DNA from: Succinimonas amylolytica DSM 2873
Lineage (GTDB): Bacteria; Pseudomonadota; Gammaproteobacteria; Enterobacterales; Succinivibrionaceae
NCBI RefSeq assembly: GCF_000378405.1
Contig: NZ_KB899636.1
Span: 241,928 to 283,796, forward strand
Length of the DNA stretch: 41,869 nucleotides
Direction: 5' to 3'
The notes beneath the pieces were generated by a model. It saw only the letters and a list, made by a program, of their open reading frames with translations, did no database searches and was not told the DNA's origin. Positions 1 to 8,442 of this stretch are shown piece by piece (position 1 is the stretch's first letter; every line of letters starts with the position of its first letter). The translations under genes and the position numbers were made by a program.

Positions 1-807
1 TTTGTTAGTGTTCTCGGTTATTCGAGAAGAATTTACGTAAAGGCGTTTACGGCAGAAAATACTGAAGCATGGCTTAATGGTATTGAGAATGCTTTTAGAC
101 ATTTTGGAGGAGTTCCTCTGGCAATAGTCTCAGATAATACAAAATGTCTGGTTACAGTACATAACGGCAGTGAGCTCAAATTTAATGAAAGGTATACGGC
201 ATTCTGCCATTATTGGAATGTTAAGCCTGTCGCATGTACGCCATATAAACCACGCTCTAAAGGTAAATGTGAACGTATGGTAAGGTATTTCAAGGAAAAT
301 GCACTACCAGGCAGAAACTTTGATTCTCTTGAGGACTTACAGAAGTGGATAGATTTATGGTTGGTGAAATACTCAGACGTAAGGAAACTTTCACTGGTTC
401 ATACCACCGGCATACAAGCTGAAACTCCGGCAGAAAGATTCACACAAAAGGAACGATCTGAACTTAGGACTGTTGACAGGGTATTTTTTACAAACATACG
501 CGAGGAAACCAGAAAGGCAGACAAGTGTGGCCTTATCCGCGTCGAGAACAGATTGTATAAACTACCGGAGCAGTACTCCAATCAAAGCGTATTTATTCAG
601 ATAACAGACACAGAAATCATCTTCCACGATGCTGATAATAAAGTTATCAGAATAGATAAGGCCACTTCCTTTTATACTGCAAAATTACAGGAAAAATCAA
701 CCATTAAAATTTTTAATGACGTTAGTCCCGATTATGAAACGTGGGGGCAGAACAGCCTGTCACGTTCACTCGATGAGTATGCAAAGGTTACTGGGGGATC
801 ATGGTAA
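1..807 (+). CDS. istA: IS21-family transposase IstA, C-terminal part (5' truncated by window edge)
   Basis: The frame is open from base 1 to the TAA at 805-807, giving 268 residues with no start in view. It carries the second half of an integrase-type (rve) catalytic core: the SDN tripeptide near residue 50 holds the second catalytic Asp, and the KGKCERMVRYFKE stretch near residues 87-99 holds the catalytic Glu. The rest is the C-terminal domain typical of IstA. The protein would cut and join element ends together with IstB. The stop overlaps the start of istB by 7 bases, as usual for IS21, where the two are translationally coupled. Full-length IstA is roughly 400-500 residues, so the missing N-terminus is explained by the window edge and is no sign of decay. 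Confidence 0.9.
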   Translation, partial: FVSVLGYSRRIYVKAFTAENTEAWLNGIENAFRHFGGVPLAIVSDNTKCLVTVHNGSELKFNERYTAFCHYWNVKPVACTPYKPRSKGKCERMVRYFKENALPGRNFDSLEDLQKWIDLWLVKYSDVRKLSLVHTTGIQAETPAERFTQKERSELRTVDRVFFTNIREETRKADKCGLIRVENRLYKLPEQYSNQSVFIQITDTEIIFHDADNKVIRIDKATSFYTAKLQEKSTIKIFNDVSPDYETWGQNSLSRSLDEYAKVTGGSW

Positions 808-1577
808 TGGCATCTGACAACAATCTTATTGCTATGGCTGACAGGCTGAATTTGACTTTCTGCAGAGATCACATTGAGGAAATTATCAGTGAAACTACAA
901 ACAGCAGAATGAATCCCAGAGAAATATTGCAGTTTGTCTTTAGTCGTGAAATTAGTCGTCGAGAGGAAAACAGAATAAGGATTGGGATTATGGCAGCCCA
1001 CTTCCCTCGCAAATGCACTCTTGAGGAGTTTGACTTCTCGGTGCAGCCTTGTATCGATACGGCTGTCATCAGAGAACTTAAAACGCTGTCCTGGGCTGGC
1101 AGTGGCTCTAATATTCTCTTTCTTGGACCTCCAGGAGTAGGCAAAACACACCTGGCCATAGGATTCGGTCTGCTAGCCGTAAAACAAGGATACTCAGTAC
1201 TTTTTAAAACGGCAGAAGCTCTTATCAAAGAACTCTCCGAAGCCCATGAAATGGGAAAGCTTGAACAAAAAATGCAGAAACTTGCAAAGGTTAAAGTCCT
1301 CATCATTGATGAATTAGGATACTGTCCCTTCAGTGCAAATGGCTCACATCTTTTGTTTCAGCTGATAAGCAGAAGATATGAATCCAAAAGTACTGTTATA
1401 ACCAGCAACAGACCTGTCAGTGATTGGGGGCTGATACTTGGTGATACAACTGCCGCCACTGCTATTTTAGACAGACTGCTTCATCATTGTAGTGTGCTTA
1501 CAATCAATGGCGACAGTTACAGATTGCTCGCTGCCAAGAAGGCAAATTTATTGGCAAAGAATGAAAGTTTAAGTTAA
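801..1577 (+). CDS. istB: IS21-family transposition helper ATPase IstB
   Basis: This 258-residue protein has a DnaC/IstB-type AAA+ ATPase fold. Walker A is GPPGVGKTH near residues 109-117 and Walker B is VLIIDELGY near residues 167-175. A sensor-type ITSNRP segment follows. IstB assists IstA by ATP-dependent remodelling of target DNA. Length is normal for the family (about 250-265) and the frame is intact. An alternative start two codons downstream (ATG at 807) is possible. It overlaps the end of istA and is followed within 10 bases by the terminal repeats of the element. Confidence 0.95.
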   Translation: MVMASDNNLIAMADRLNLTFCRDHIEEIISETTNSRMNPREILQFVFSREISRREENRIRIGIMAAHFPRKCTLEEFDFSVQPCIDTAVIRELKTLSWAGSGSNILFLGPPGVGKTHLAIGFGLLAVKQGYSVLFKTAEALIKELSEAHEMGKLEQKMQKLAKVKVLIIDELGYCPFSANGSHLLFQLISRRYESKSTVITSNRPVSDWGLILGDTTAATAILDRLLHHCSVLTINGDSYRLLAAKKANLLAKNESLS

Positions 1578-1583
1578 AATCGG

Positions 1584-1634
1584 AGTGGTCAACTTCCGAT
1601 CGTTTTAGTGGTCAACTTTTTCGATCGTTCTACA
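1584..1634 (+). repeat. IS21 right-end transposase-binding repeats
   Basis: Two direct copies of AGTGGTCAACTT followed by a CGATCGTT block lie at 1584-1604 and 1607-1629. Multiple repeats at the end of the element are the IstA binding sites in IS21. The second copy has two extra T residues before CGATCG. Confidence 0.75.
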
Positions 1635-2001
1635 GGGAGTTTGCCCATTTTCATAAATTATCGCTCTTTAATACAGGTAAAACGGCTATTTGGAAGCAAT
1701 GATGAAAGTGTATAGTTATACCTGATTTTTCTAATCTTATGAACAGTTCCACTAAGCAAAAAATGTACACACATGCTGAACGCCGACAGTCCTTTATTGC
1801 GTTTCAGAAAACTGAAGTAAAAGCCTCTGGTAACAGGGAGCAGATAATCCCTCATCAACTCACTGGCAGGTGTTCATGATTCAGCAAAAACGGCAATCAG
1901 GGGTTTACGGAACGATCCTTCAGGAAAAAATGTTTACTGTTCATGTCTCCCATGACACCGTAACCATGCCTGGTTACACCACAAAATCGTTTCAGCGAGA
2001 C
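1635..2001. other. Intergenic stretch between IS21 end and rplS terminator; no recognised gene
   Basis: About 370 bases between the insertion sequence and the rplS terminator. Short open frames exist on both strands (1658-1858 minus, 66 residues; 1870-2052 plus, 60 residues), but neither has a convincing ribosome-binding site or recognisable motif, and the plus-strand one runs through the rplS terminator hairpin. The stretch may be the remains of a gene disrupted or displaced by the IS21 insertion; I cannot name it. Confidence 0.4.
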
Positions 2002-2032
2002 AAAAAAACAGGAGAAATTTTCATTCCTCCTG
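2002..2032 (-). terminator. Intrinsic terminator of the rpsP-rimM-trmD-rplS operon
   Basis: Read on the minus strand, stem CAGGAG/CTCCTG (2027-2032 with 2009-2014) with a 12-base loop is followed by seven T residues (2008-2002). It sits 34 bases after the rplS stop. Confidence 0.8.
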
Positions 2033-2065
2033 CTACCTGTCTAAACGGCTAATTTAGGATAATTA

Positions 2066-2431
2066 TTACTGCTTATCCTGAGTCTTGCTAACAAGCTTTT
2101 CACGAATGCGTGCAGCCTTACCCTTAAGATCACGGAGGTAGTACAGCTTAGCACGGCGAACTTTACCGTGACGGGTTACGGTTACAGATGAAATCAGCGG
2201 GCTGTGAGTCTGGAATACTCTCTCAACACCTTCGCCATTTGAAATTTTACGTACAGTAAAAGAAGAATTCAAACCGCGGTTACGCTTGGCAATTACCACG
2301 CCCTCATAAGCCTGAAGACGTTCCTTATCACCTTCAACAACACGTACCTGAACACGAACAGTGTCACCCGGTCTGAAAACCGGAATGTCTGTACGCATTT
2401 GTTCCTTTTCAATTTCTTCAATAATATTCAT
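2066..2431 (-). CDS. rplS: 50S ribosomal protein L19
   Basis: This 121-residue protein matches bacterial L19 along its length: an N-terminal helix starting [12 protein letters not shown], the [11 protein letters not shown] core, the [20 protein letters not shown] segment and the basic C-terminal [12 protein letters not shown]19 lies at the 30S-50S interface of the ribosome. A GAGGAA ribosome-binding site is 6 bases before the ATG. It is the last gene of the rpsP-rimM-trmD-rplS operon, the same order as in E. coli, and an intrinsic terminator follows. Length is normal (E. coli 115). Confidence 0.98.
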   Translation of the reverse strand: MNIIEEIEKEQMRTDIPVFRPGDTVRVQVRVVEGDKERLQAYEGVVIAKRNRGLNSSFTVRKISNGEGVERVFQTHSPLISSVTVTRHGKVRRAKLYYLRDLKGKAARIREKLVSKTQDKQ

Positions 2432-2485
2432 TTAAAATTCCTCATTATCTAGGATGCACTGAAACTCTATACTGTTCCTGTTCCG

Positions 2486-3226
2486 TTACTGCTTGTCTCC
2501 GGAACGCAGATATAAAGCAAGAAGCTTTTCCTGCTCGTCAGTCAGAGCTAGATTCTTTAAAATATCAGGCCTTCTTTCGTAAGTTCTGGCAAGAGACATG
2601 CCTAACCGCCATTTACGGATTTCCTTATGGTTACCGCTCAGAAGCACCTCCGGAACTCTCATTCCGTCGATTTCCTCCGGCCTTGTGTACTGCGGATAAT
2701 CCAGAAGCCCCAGAGCGAACGAATCCTCCTGAGCACTCTCCTGGTCTCCAAGCACTCCCGGAACCATCCGGGAAATGGCATCTATCATGACCATGGCCGG
2801 CAGCTCGCCGCCGCTGAGAACATAGTCACCTATAGACCATTCTTCATCCACCAGAGATTCCACCACTCTCTCATCAATCCCTTCATAGCGACCACACAGG
2901 AAAATTATTTCCTCGCGCCTGGCCATGTTCACAGCCGCGCTATGCGAGAACACTCGCCCCTGCGGGGAAAGATAAACAACCGCGGCATCAGGAAGAAGCT
3001 CCTTCGCCTTCAGGATGGCATCTCTGAGAGGCTGTACCATCATCAGCATTCCAGGACCGCCGCCAAATGGTCGCTCATCGACCTTCTGGTGTTTGTCATA
3101 CGCATAATCACGGGGATTTATGCAATGAATCTCAATAAGTCCGTTTCTGACTGCCCGTCTGGTAACTCCGAAATCAGTAATTGCCCGGAGCATTTCTGGA
3201 AATATGCTGATTACAGCAATTCTCAT
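2486..3226 (-). CDS. trmD: tRNA (guanine-N1)-methyltransferase TrmD
   Basis: TrmD uses S-adenosylmethionine to methylate G37 of tRNAs that read CNN-type codons, which prevents frameshifting. The 246-residue protein shows the SPOUT trefoil-knot signature: [13 protein letters not shown] near residues 111-123 and [14 protein letters not shown] near 132-145, which form the cofactor pocket. PQYTRP near 178 and a C-terminal helical domain complete it. It starts [12 protein letters not shown], as in other gammaproteobacteria. It lies 21 bases after rimM and 54 bases before rplS in the operon. Confidence 0.98.
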   Translation of the reverse strand: MRIAVISIFPEMLRAITDFGVTRRAVRNGLIEIHCINPRDYAYDKHQKVDERPFGGGPGMLMMVQPLRDAILKAKELLPDAAVVYLSPQGRVFSHSAAVNMARREEIIFLCGRYEGIDERVVESLVDEEWSIGDYVLSGGELPAMVMIDAISRMVPGVLGDQESAQEDSFALGLLDYPQYTRPEEIDGMRVPEVLLSGNHKEIRKWRLGMSLARTYERRPDILKNLALTDEQEKLLALYLRSGDKQ

Positions 3227-3247
3227 AAGCCCCTGCCTCAGCCTTAA

Positions 3248-3775
3248 TCAGAAATCAGGTTCCCAATCAACCCGTATTACTCTCTGTTCAAGATTGACTT
3301 CCCGAACCACATTATCAATGTAGGGAAGCAGTCTCTCACGAATTTCATACTGATCATTAATGTCGGCCTTTACTACCAGAACATCATTGGCACCAGTCTC
3401 CATAAGCGACTTTACAGTGCCCATGAAATATCCCTGAAGATTCACCACCCGAAGACCAATCAGATCCCGCCAGCGGTACTCTCCTTCAGGCAGATCAGGA
3501 AGCGAACTCCCCTTTATGCCAATTTCCATCCCGGTATAGAGCTGGGCCTCCTCACGAACATCAACATCAGCGATTTTCGCAATAAACCCGTCTCCGTGAC
3601 GCTTGTACTCCGTTATCGAAATCTCGCGCCAGTCACTCCCCGGTGCACGACAAAACCAGGGGGTGTATGTAAACAGACTTTCAGGATCTCCGGTGTATGA
3701 ATAAACCTTAAGCCAACCCCGGATGCCGTAAACGGCACCGAACTTGCCCATTACCTCAGGCTTTTCCCCTTCCAT
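3248..3775 (-). CDS. rimM: 16S rRNA processing protein RimM
   Basis: RimM is an assembly factor for the 30S head that acts with ribosomal protein S19. This 175-residue protein has the N-terminal RimM beta-barrel, with GKFGAVYGIRGWLKVYS near residues 11-27, and a C-terminal PRC barrel beginning at YRWRDLIGLRVVN. The length matches the family (E. coli 182). It sits 20 bases downstream of rpsP and 21 bases upstream of trmD, the standard order, which supports co-transcription. Confidence 0.97.
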   Translation of the reverse strand: MEGEKPEVMGKFGAVYGIRGWLKVYSYTGDPESLFTYTPWFCRAPGSDWREISITEYKRHGDGFIAKIADVDVREEAQLYTGMEIGIKGSSLPDLPEGEYRWRDLIGLRVVNLQGYFMGTVKSLMETGANDVLVVKADINDQYEIRERLLPYIDNVVREVNLEQRVIRVDWEPDF

Positions 3776-3795
3776 GAATCCTTCCTGTCCGAATA

Positions 3796-4065
3796 TTATG
3801 CTGCCTGAGCAGCTTCCTCGCTTTCCTTCACGAGCCTCTTAACACGGTCAGAGAGCTGAGCTCCCTTGGCCTGCCAGGCTTTAACCTTTTCAAGATCAAG
3901 AACAAGTCTCTTCTCGGGACCATTGGAATCCCTCATAACCAGGGGATTGAAGTAGCCGATATCTTCCAAGGTCTTCCCGGAAAGTGCACGGCGGGAATCT
4001 GCAACAACAACGTGGTAGAAAGGACGCTTCTTAGCTCCGCCACGCTTTAAACGAATGATTACCAT
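3796..4065 (-). CDS. rpsP: 30S ribosomal protein S16
   Basis: An 89-residue protein with the S16 signature: [20 protein letters not shown] at the N-terminus and [19 protein letters not shown] in the middle. S16 is needed for 30S assembly. It is the first gene of the rpsP-rimM-trmD-rplS operon, so the operon promoter should lie in 4066-4230. A weak AGAGGAACGAT sequence precedes the ATG. Length compares well with E. coli S16 (82). Confidence 0.98.
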   Translation of the reverse strand: MVIIRLKRGGAKKRPFYHVVVADSRRALSGKTLEDIGYFNPLVMRDSNGPEKRLVLDLEKVKAWQAKGAQLSDRVKRLVKESEEAAQAA

Positions 4066-4232
4066 ATCGTTCCTCTATTTAACGTAAAAAATAATTTCAG
4101 AAAGGCAAAAAAAACCTTCCCCACCTTATTAGACAGGCGGCAAAATTTTACCTTTTAACACAGATTTTGCAAGCACATTTTGAGATCCGGGCCACTTTTT
4201 TTCAGAAACATCTCCCCTACTTTTCTAAAAAC

Positions 4233-4259
4233 AAAAAAAGGAGTGCCTTCAGACACTCC
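4233..4259 (-). terminator. Intrinsic terminator of ffh
   Basis: On the minus strand, stem GGAGTG/CACTCC (4259-4254 with 4245-4240) and an 8-base loop are followed by seven T residues (4239-4233). It lies 25 bases past the ffh stop and separates ffh from the rpsP operon. Confidence 0.85.
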
Positions 4260-4283
4260 CCCTGCTAACGACAATTTACTCTG

Positions 4284-5666
4284 TCAATGGAACATACCGC
4301 CCAGACCGCCCATGCCGCCATTCCCGGCCATGGTTCTAGCAAGATTGATAAGCTTCCGGATCCCACCCTGAGATCTCAGTTTCCTCATAATCTTCCTCAT
4401 GGCATCAAACTGATGCAGAAGCTGGGTAACATCACTAATTTCCACTCCAGCACCAGCAGCAATGCGCTTCTTGCGACTGCCCTTGATAATATCAGGATTT
4501 CTTCTTTCCCTGGGAGTCATAGAATTGATGATGGCCTCCATGCGGTAGATAATCCGGTCATCCATCTTATCCTTAACATCGTCAGGAATGCTGTTCATCC
4601 CCGGAAGCTTGTCCATCATTCCCATCATACCGCCCATACTGCGCATCTGGGCAATCTGACTCTTGAAATCCTCAAGATCAAAATCCTTGCCCTCCATCAT
4701 TTTCTTGGACATTTCGGCGGTTTTCTTCTTGTCAAATTTTCTTTCCATCTCCTCGACAAGAGAGAGCACGTCTCCCATATCCAGAATACGGCTGGCCATT
4801 CTTTCCGGATAGAATGGTTCCAGAGCAGTAATCTTTTCACCCATACCCACAAACTTAACAGGCTTTCCGGTAATCTTTCTTACAGAAAGTGCCGCACCGC
4901 CGCGGGCATCACCATCAAGCTTTGTCAGTATTACACCGGTAAGCGGCAGCGCTGCATTAAAGGCTTCAGCGGTATTGGCTGCATCCTGACCAGTCATTGC
5001 ATCAACCACAAACAGGGTTTCCACAGGATTCAGAGCCGCATGGAGCTCCTTGATTTCCGCCATCATCTCCTCATCGACGTGAAGCCGTCCGGCAGTATCC
5101 ACAATAAGAACATCAGCGAATCTCTTCCTGGCGGCATCAAGCGCGCCGGCCACGATATCCAGAGGATTATCCGTGGCTTTTGAAGGATAGAATTCAGCCC
5201 CCACGTCCCGGGACAGGGTCTCCAGCTGATCAATAGCCGCCGGACGGTAGACATCCGCCGACACCGTCATCACCGACTTCTTCATTCTTTCAATAAGGTA
5301 CTTTGCCAGCTTGGCGGCAGAAGTGGTTTTGCCGGCACCCTGAAGCCCTGCCATCAAAATCACGGCCGGTGGCTGTGCAGCCAGGTTGAGACCAGCACTT
5401 TCGGAACCCATAACCTCTTTGAGCTCGTTAAACACAATCTTGATGAATTCCTGCCCGGGGTCAAGAGCCTGACTGACTTCAATCCCGAGTGCCTTGCTTT
5501 TTACTTCGGCAATAAAGTCCTTTACTACTGGAAGAGCCACATCAGCCTCAAGAAGAGACAGTCTTACTTCCCTGAGTGTATCCTTAATGTTATCTTCCGT
5601 AAGCCTGCCCTGTCCCATGACATTGCGAAGGCTTCTGGTTAAACGCTGAGACAGATTTTCAAACAT
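4284..5666 (-). CDS. ffh: Signal recognition particle protein Ffh (SRP54)
   Basis: Ffh binds 4.5S RNA and signal sequences of nascent inner-membrane proteins and brings the ribosome to FtsY. The 460-residue protein has the N-terminal helical bundle (about 1-85), a GTPase domain with GLQGAGKTTSAAKLAK near 107-122, VDTAGRLHVDEEM near 189-201 and TKLDGDARGGAAL near 247-259, and a methionine-rich M domain (about 300-460) ending in a GGMGGLGGM stretch. Length and domains are standard (E. coli 453). It appears to be a single-gene unit, with its own terminator at 4233-4259 and an upstream terminator at 5709-5741. Confidence 0.98.
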   Translation of the reverse strand: MFENLSQRLTRSLRNVMGQGRLTEDNIKDTLREVRLSLLEADVALPVVKDFIAEVKSKALGIEVSQALDPGQEFIKIVFNELKEVMGSESAGLNLAAQPPAVILMAGLQGAGKTTSAAKLAKYLIERMKKSVMTVSADVYRPAAIDQLETLSRDVGAEFYPSKATDNPLDIVAGALDAARKRFADVLIVDTAGRLHVDEEMMAEIKELHAALNPVETLFVVDAMTGQDAANTAEAFNAALPLTGVILTKLDGDARGGAALSVRKITGKPVKFVGMGEKITALEPFYPERMASRILDMGDVLSLVEEMERKFDKKKTAEMSKKMMEGKDFDLEDFKSQIAQMRSMGGMMGMMDKLPGMNSIPDDVKDKMDDRIIYRMEAIINSMTPRERRNPDIIKGSRKKRIAAGAGVEISDVTQLLHQFDAMRKIMRKLRSQGGIRKLINLARTMAGNGGMGGLGGMFH

Positions 5667-5708
5667 ACTGCTACCCTGAAGGAGTTTATCCTTTTTTTAA
5701 TAATCAAC

Positions 5709-5741
5709 AAAAAAACAGGCTTTGCGTTCTGAGACCAAAGC
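5709..5741 (-). terminator. Intrinsic terminator upstream of ffh
   Basis: On the minus strand, stem GCTTTG/CAAAGC (5741-5736 with 5724-5719), an 11-base loop and CTG are followed by seven T residues (5715-5709). It points the same way as ffh and ends about 40 bases before its start. It therefore terminates something upstream that is not motX, which has its own terminator at 5961-5993, or acts as an attenuator of ffh. Confidence 0.55.
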
Positions 5742-5828
5742 TACTGTCCGGCTCTCATCCAAAAATGGTTTCGGGCCTGAAGCCCTTGTCTGCGAAGAAG
5801 AAATACCCATCTTTCTCCGAAAAACGCG
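5709..5828 (-). ncRNA. Candidate small RNA or ffh leader, bounded by an intrinsic terminator
   Basis: The motX-ffh interval (5667-6071) has no convincing gene. On the minus strand a weak promoter-like pair (TTTAAA at 5861-5856, TACCAT at 5840-5835, 15-base spacer) is followed by about 120 bases containing short hairpins (AGAAA/TTTCT; GGGC/GCCC) and then the terminator at 5709-5741. A 70-codon open frame (5953-5741) ends exactly at the terminator stem, but it has no ribosome-binding site and no recognisable motif. It does not resemble 4.5S RNA, 6S RNA or tmRNA by eye. The 5' end is a guess. Confidence 0.22.
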
Positions 5829-5960
5829 CTGCATATGGTATCACATTTGGGCAGGTTTAAACACGATTCCGAGATCCGAACACTTCCCAAAAAACACATA
5901 CCGGTATCCATCACACCAGACAGTCTTCCCTGATACAGACCGGTAATAGTCATGGCACTG

Positions 5961-5993
5961 AAAAACAGAAAGGCCTTCCATCTGCGGAAGGCC
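5961..5993 (-). terminator. Intrinsic terminator of motX
   Basis: An 8-bp stem GGCCTTCC/GGAAGGCC (5972-5979 with 5986-5993) with a 6-base loop is followed on the minus strand by TTTCTGTTTTT. It lies 78 bases past the motX stop. The other side is C/T-rich (CTCTCTCTT), so it could act weakly in both directions. Confidence 0.75.
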
Positions 5994-6071
5994 CTCTCTC
6001 TTGCCGGACAGAAAAGTATTGTAATAATCTGCTAAGTTTTCTTCTCCGTTTATCCGGCATTCTCTCCCGAG

Positions 6072-6785
6072 CTAATAAAAACTCTTTTTGGCTGCTTCAG
6101 CCAAAACATTTTCCGGAACTCTGGATTCCAGCTCCCGAATGTACATGGTTATCTGCTCCTCCTCCCGGGGCGTACTCTTTACGCTTTTCTTCAGGAGAAC
6201 CCAGGCTTCAGGCATATCCCTGACAGATCCCATATCCCGAAGAAGCATTCCCGCCCAGTCAATTCTGGCAGGAACATACCCCATTTCTGCAGCCTGTCTC
6301 ATCAGGGCTTCAGCCTTAACGCCATCCTGAGAAACATAACGTCCCGTTTCATAGAAAAAACCTAGCTTTCTGAGAGCGGCAGGATAAGCCAAATCTGCAG
6401 CCTTTTCGAGATAAAAAATGCCCATTGCGGTATCCCTGGGAACACAGCTTCCCGTAAGCAGCATATGGGAATAAAGGTAATCATAGGCTGCTGCAACATC
6501 CTTGCGGGCTCGCAGCACAATGTCATCGGTAAACTGACAGGCATTAACCTCCTTCAGATTGTAAATATCAGTTCCCAGAATCACCCATTCGGTAATCTCT
6601 TCCGGAGTATACACATGAACCAACGGGGTTTCGCCACTGGCATCCCGGAACTCCTTGACCGAAGACTCCACCATCCGAACATGAGGATCCTCCTGCACGC
6701 TAGTGGCCTCCAGTGCTACAGCGGATTCTGCTGCCAAAAAGCAGGACAGGCTCATGAGAAGCAGCAATTTTAGAATCTTCGTCAT
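6072..6785 (-). CDS. motX: Sodium-driven polar flagellar motor protein MotX (Sel1-repeat)
   Basis: This 237-residue protein has a signal peptide (hydrophobic 4-19, likely cleavage after AVA at 22-24) and Sel1-type helical repeats over about 105-205. Spacing of motifs fits Vibrio MotX as I recall it: VYTPEEITEWV, an early Cys in NACQFTDD, a second Cys in TGSCVPRD, YPAALRKLGFFYETG, ARIDWAGMLLRDMGS and a C-terminal RVPENVLAEAAKK. MotX sits in the periplasmic T-ring with MotY and holds the PomA/PomB stator at the motor. The upstream sigma-28-type promoter supports the call. AGGAGG lies 5 bases before the ATG. The alternative is an unrelated Sel1-repeat secreted protein. Confidence 0.78.
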   Translation of the reverse strand: MTKILKLLLLMSLSCFLAAESAVALEATSVQEDPHVRMVESSVKEFRDASGETPLVHVYTPEEITEWVILGTDIYNLKEVNACQFTDDIVLRARKDVAAAYDYLYSHMLLTGSCVPRDTAMGIFYLEKAADLAYPAALRKLGFFYETGRYVSQDGVKAEALMRQAAEMGYVPARIDWAGMLLRDMGSVRDMPEAWVLLKKSVKSTPREEEQITMYIRELESRVPENVLAEAAKKSFY

Positions 6786-6815
6786 AAGAACCTCCTAAAT
6801 TTCCCATGTATACTC

Positions 6816-6842
6816 TTAGCGTCCCTGAACGGGAAAAATTTA
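6816..6842 (-). promoter_or_regulatory. Sigma-28 (FliA)-type promoter of motX
   Basis: On the minus strand TAAATTTT (6842-6835), exactly 11 bases, then GACGCTAA (6823-6816). The enteric FliA consensus is TAAAGTTT-N11-GCCGATAA, so the match is 7/8 and 6/8 with exact spacing. It ends about 30 bases before the motX ATG. Sigma-28 control of motX is known in Vibrio. Confidence 0.65.
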
Positions 6843-6991
6843 TTTGCCACCCCAGAAAATTAATCATTTTCCGGTAGCAGTATTTATATCTGTGAGCCAT
6901 ATCACGGTCACAGCGTCAAAAATGCCGAAAACACCGCCCCCCCTATCTTCTGCCCGCCTCGAAATCAGGGGATCTGATTACCATCCGCCAC

Positions 6992-7050
6992 AAAAAAAGG
7001 GGGCACCGCCCCCTCTATCTTTCATAAAGGGAACTCCGGAGCTCCCCTTA
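6992..7050 (-). terminator. Intrinsic terminator of mdh
   Basis: On the minus strand a perfect stem AGGGGGC/GCCCCCT (7014-7008 with 7004-6998, loop of 3) is followed by seven T residues (6998-6992). A second GC-rich hairpin centred near 7037 lies between it and the mdh stop. Confidence 0.85.
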
Positions 7051-7066
7051 GCACCCAACGGCAATA

Positions 7067-8026
7067 TCAGTTGCCGCAGTTCTGAACAAAATCAACGCCC
7101 TGCTGAATGTCGTTCTTAAGCCCCGGCAGCATATCATTAAGACACTTCTGCTCGTAATCGGAAAGTCTGCCTACCGGCTTAAGGCTCTCCACGCCGTTTT
7201 TGCCCAAAAGCACCTGACGCGCAAAGAACGGAGCAAACTCGCCGCTCTCATCTGCCACATAAGCACTCTCTACCACTCCGGGAACTCCCTGAAGTCCGGC
7301 AACAATAGCCAGTGCAAAGCGGGCTCCGGCAGTAGCCATGGAAAGGGTTGCAGAACCGGCACCGGCCTTGGCCTCCACTACCTCGGTACCGGCATTCTGC
7401 ACGCGAACCGTAAGCTTTTCAATATCCTCTGAAGATACAGAGTCATACCCCAGAGCCTGAGAAAATACCGGAAGAATGGTAGAACCTGAATGACCACCAA
7501 TCACGGGAATCTTAACGGAACCTCTGCTGTAACCGGTAATATCAGCCCAGAAGGTTTCGGCACGCAGTGTATCCAGAAGAGTTACACCAAAAAGCTTTTT
7601 TGCATAATCGCTGATACCAGCCTTCTTAAGCACCTCCGCTGCCAGCGGAACCATGGTATTTACTGGATTGGTAATAATCGCAATACAGGCACCCGGAGCA
7701 TTCTTTGCCACGGCCTCCACCAGTCCCTTGATAATTTTGGCATTGACATTAAAAAGATCACTTCTATCCATGCCGGGCTTTCTGGCAACTCCGGCCGGAA
7801 TAACTACCACGCTGGCATCCCTTACAGCCTCTGTCAGTCCGTCATCGCCAGTATATCCCTTCACATTTACGTCAGTAGGAATATGACTCAGATCAACAGC
7901 AACTCCCGGAGTAAACGGAGCCACGTCATACAAAGCCAGATCCGAACCGGCCGGCAGTTTATTCTTTAAAAGAAGAGACAATGGCTGACCGATACCACCG
8001 GCAGCGCCTAATACAGCAATTTTCAT
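7067..8026 (-). CDS. mdh: Malate dehydrogenase (NAD-dependent)
   Basis: Mdh interconverts malate and oxaloacetate with NAD in the TCA cycle or, in fermenters, in the reductive branch to succinate. The 319-residue protein has the nucleotide-binding GAAGGIGQP near residues 7-15, an Asp that selects NAD (LALYDVA), the substrate-binding [16 protein letters not shown] near 80-95, ITNPVN near 117-122 and the catalytic His in IGGHSGST near 176-183. Length fits the gammaproteobacterial type (about 312). It is divergent from argR, as in many Gammaproteobacteria, with an unusually long 480-base spacer. Confidence 0.98.
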   Translation of the reverse strand: MKIAVLGAAGGIGQPLSLLLKNKLPAGSDLALYDVAPFTPGVAVDLSHIPTDVNVKGYTGDDGLTEAVRDASVVVIPAGVARKPGMDRSDLFNVNAKIIKGLVEAVAKNAPGACIAIITNPVNTMVPLAAEVLKKAGISDYAKKLFGVTLLDTLRAETFWADITGYSRGSVKIPVIGGHSGSTILPVFSQALGYDSVSSEDIEKLTVRVQNAGTEVVEAKAGAGSATLSMATAGARFALAIVAGLQGVPGVVESAYVADESGEFAPFFARQVLLGKNGVESLKPVGRLSDYEQKCLNDMLPGLKNDIQQGVDFVQNCGN

Positions 8027-8442
8027 TGAAAAATTCCTCTAACAATACTCAACTTCGGAAAACCAGATCTATTGTGAATGTCCTGCCGTCTGCAGTAAAG
8101 CCGGAACATTCAGGAACTTCAGCTTCCCGGTTCCGCGAATCATCTATTTTCGCAATATCAATGCTACCCGAGTCCGAAACGACTCGCTGGAGCTTACAGG
8201 TTAGACATGGCAGACAGCCCGTTCGCACAGAAAGTCAGGGCAGTAAAACATTTACACGATATTATAGCACGGAGTTACATTCGCCCTTTTTATCACGGGG
8301 CTTTTTTTGCGAGGTTTGCCCATTTTTTCACTATCAAGGCAGATGCATCCCGTATTACCGCAAATTTCCATAACGGATTGCGGCGGCAATGTGAGGTTCC
8401 AGTATATCCCAAACAGATTTACCGTCCCCCAGGAAAGTCCTT
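8027..8442. other. mdh-argR divergent spacer, no gene seen
   Basis: About 420 bases upstream of the argR promoter. It holds the likely mdh extended -10 (8261-8269). Several short open frames on the plus strand run through it, but none has a ribosome-binding site or recognisable sequence. Confidence 0.5.
8261..8269 (-). promoter_or_regulatory. Extended -10 element, candidate mdh promoter
   Basis: Minus strand TGCTATAAT (8269-8261), a consensus extended -10. No good -35 is visible. It predicts an mdh leader of about 225 bases. Confidence 0.4.

Larger units (their letters stand above)
1..1634 (+). mobile_element. IS21-family insertion sequence, right part (left end outside window)
   Basis: The element holds the two-gene istA-istB arrangement of IS21 followed by repeated terminal motifs. 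The left end, with the start of istA, lies before base 1. The right boundary is placed near 1634 because the last copy of the terminal repeat ends close to a TACA, and IS21 elements usually end in CA; this is inference, since no second end is available for comparison. The element is inserted downstream of the rpsP-rimM-trmD-rplS operon, pointing towards it, and leaves rplS intact. Confidence 0.85.

Noticed and set aside
4287-5183. 298-codon plus-strand open frame
   Set aside because: Antisense to ffh, His/Ser-rich translation without motifs; shadow of a conserved gene.
5741-5953. 70-codon minus-strand frame between motX and ffh as a small gene
   Set aside because: No ribosome-binding site or motif; its stop lies in a terminator stem, which fits a non-coding transcript at least as well.
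8281-8311. Plus-strand hairpin GCCC/GGGC followed by T run in the mdh-argR spacer
   Set aside because: The stem is only four pairs and there is no gene upstream on that strand for it to terminate.
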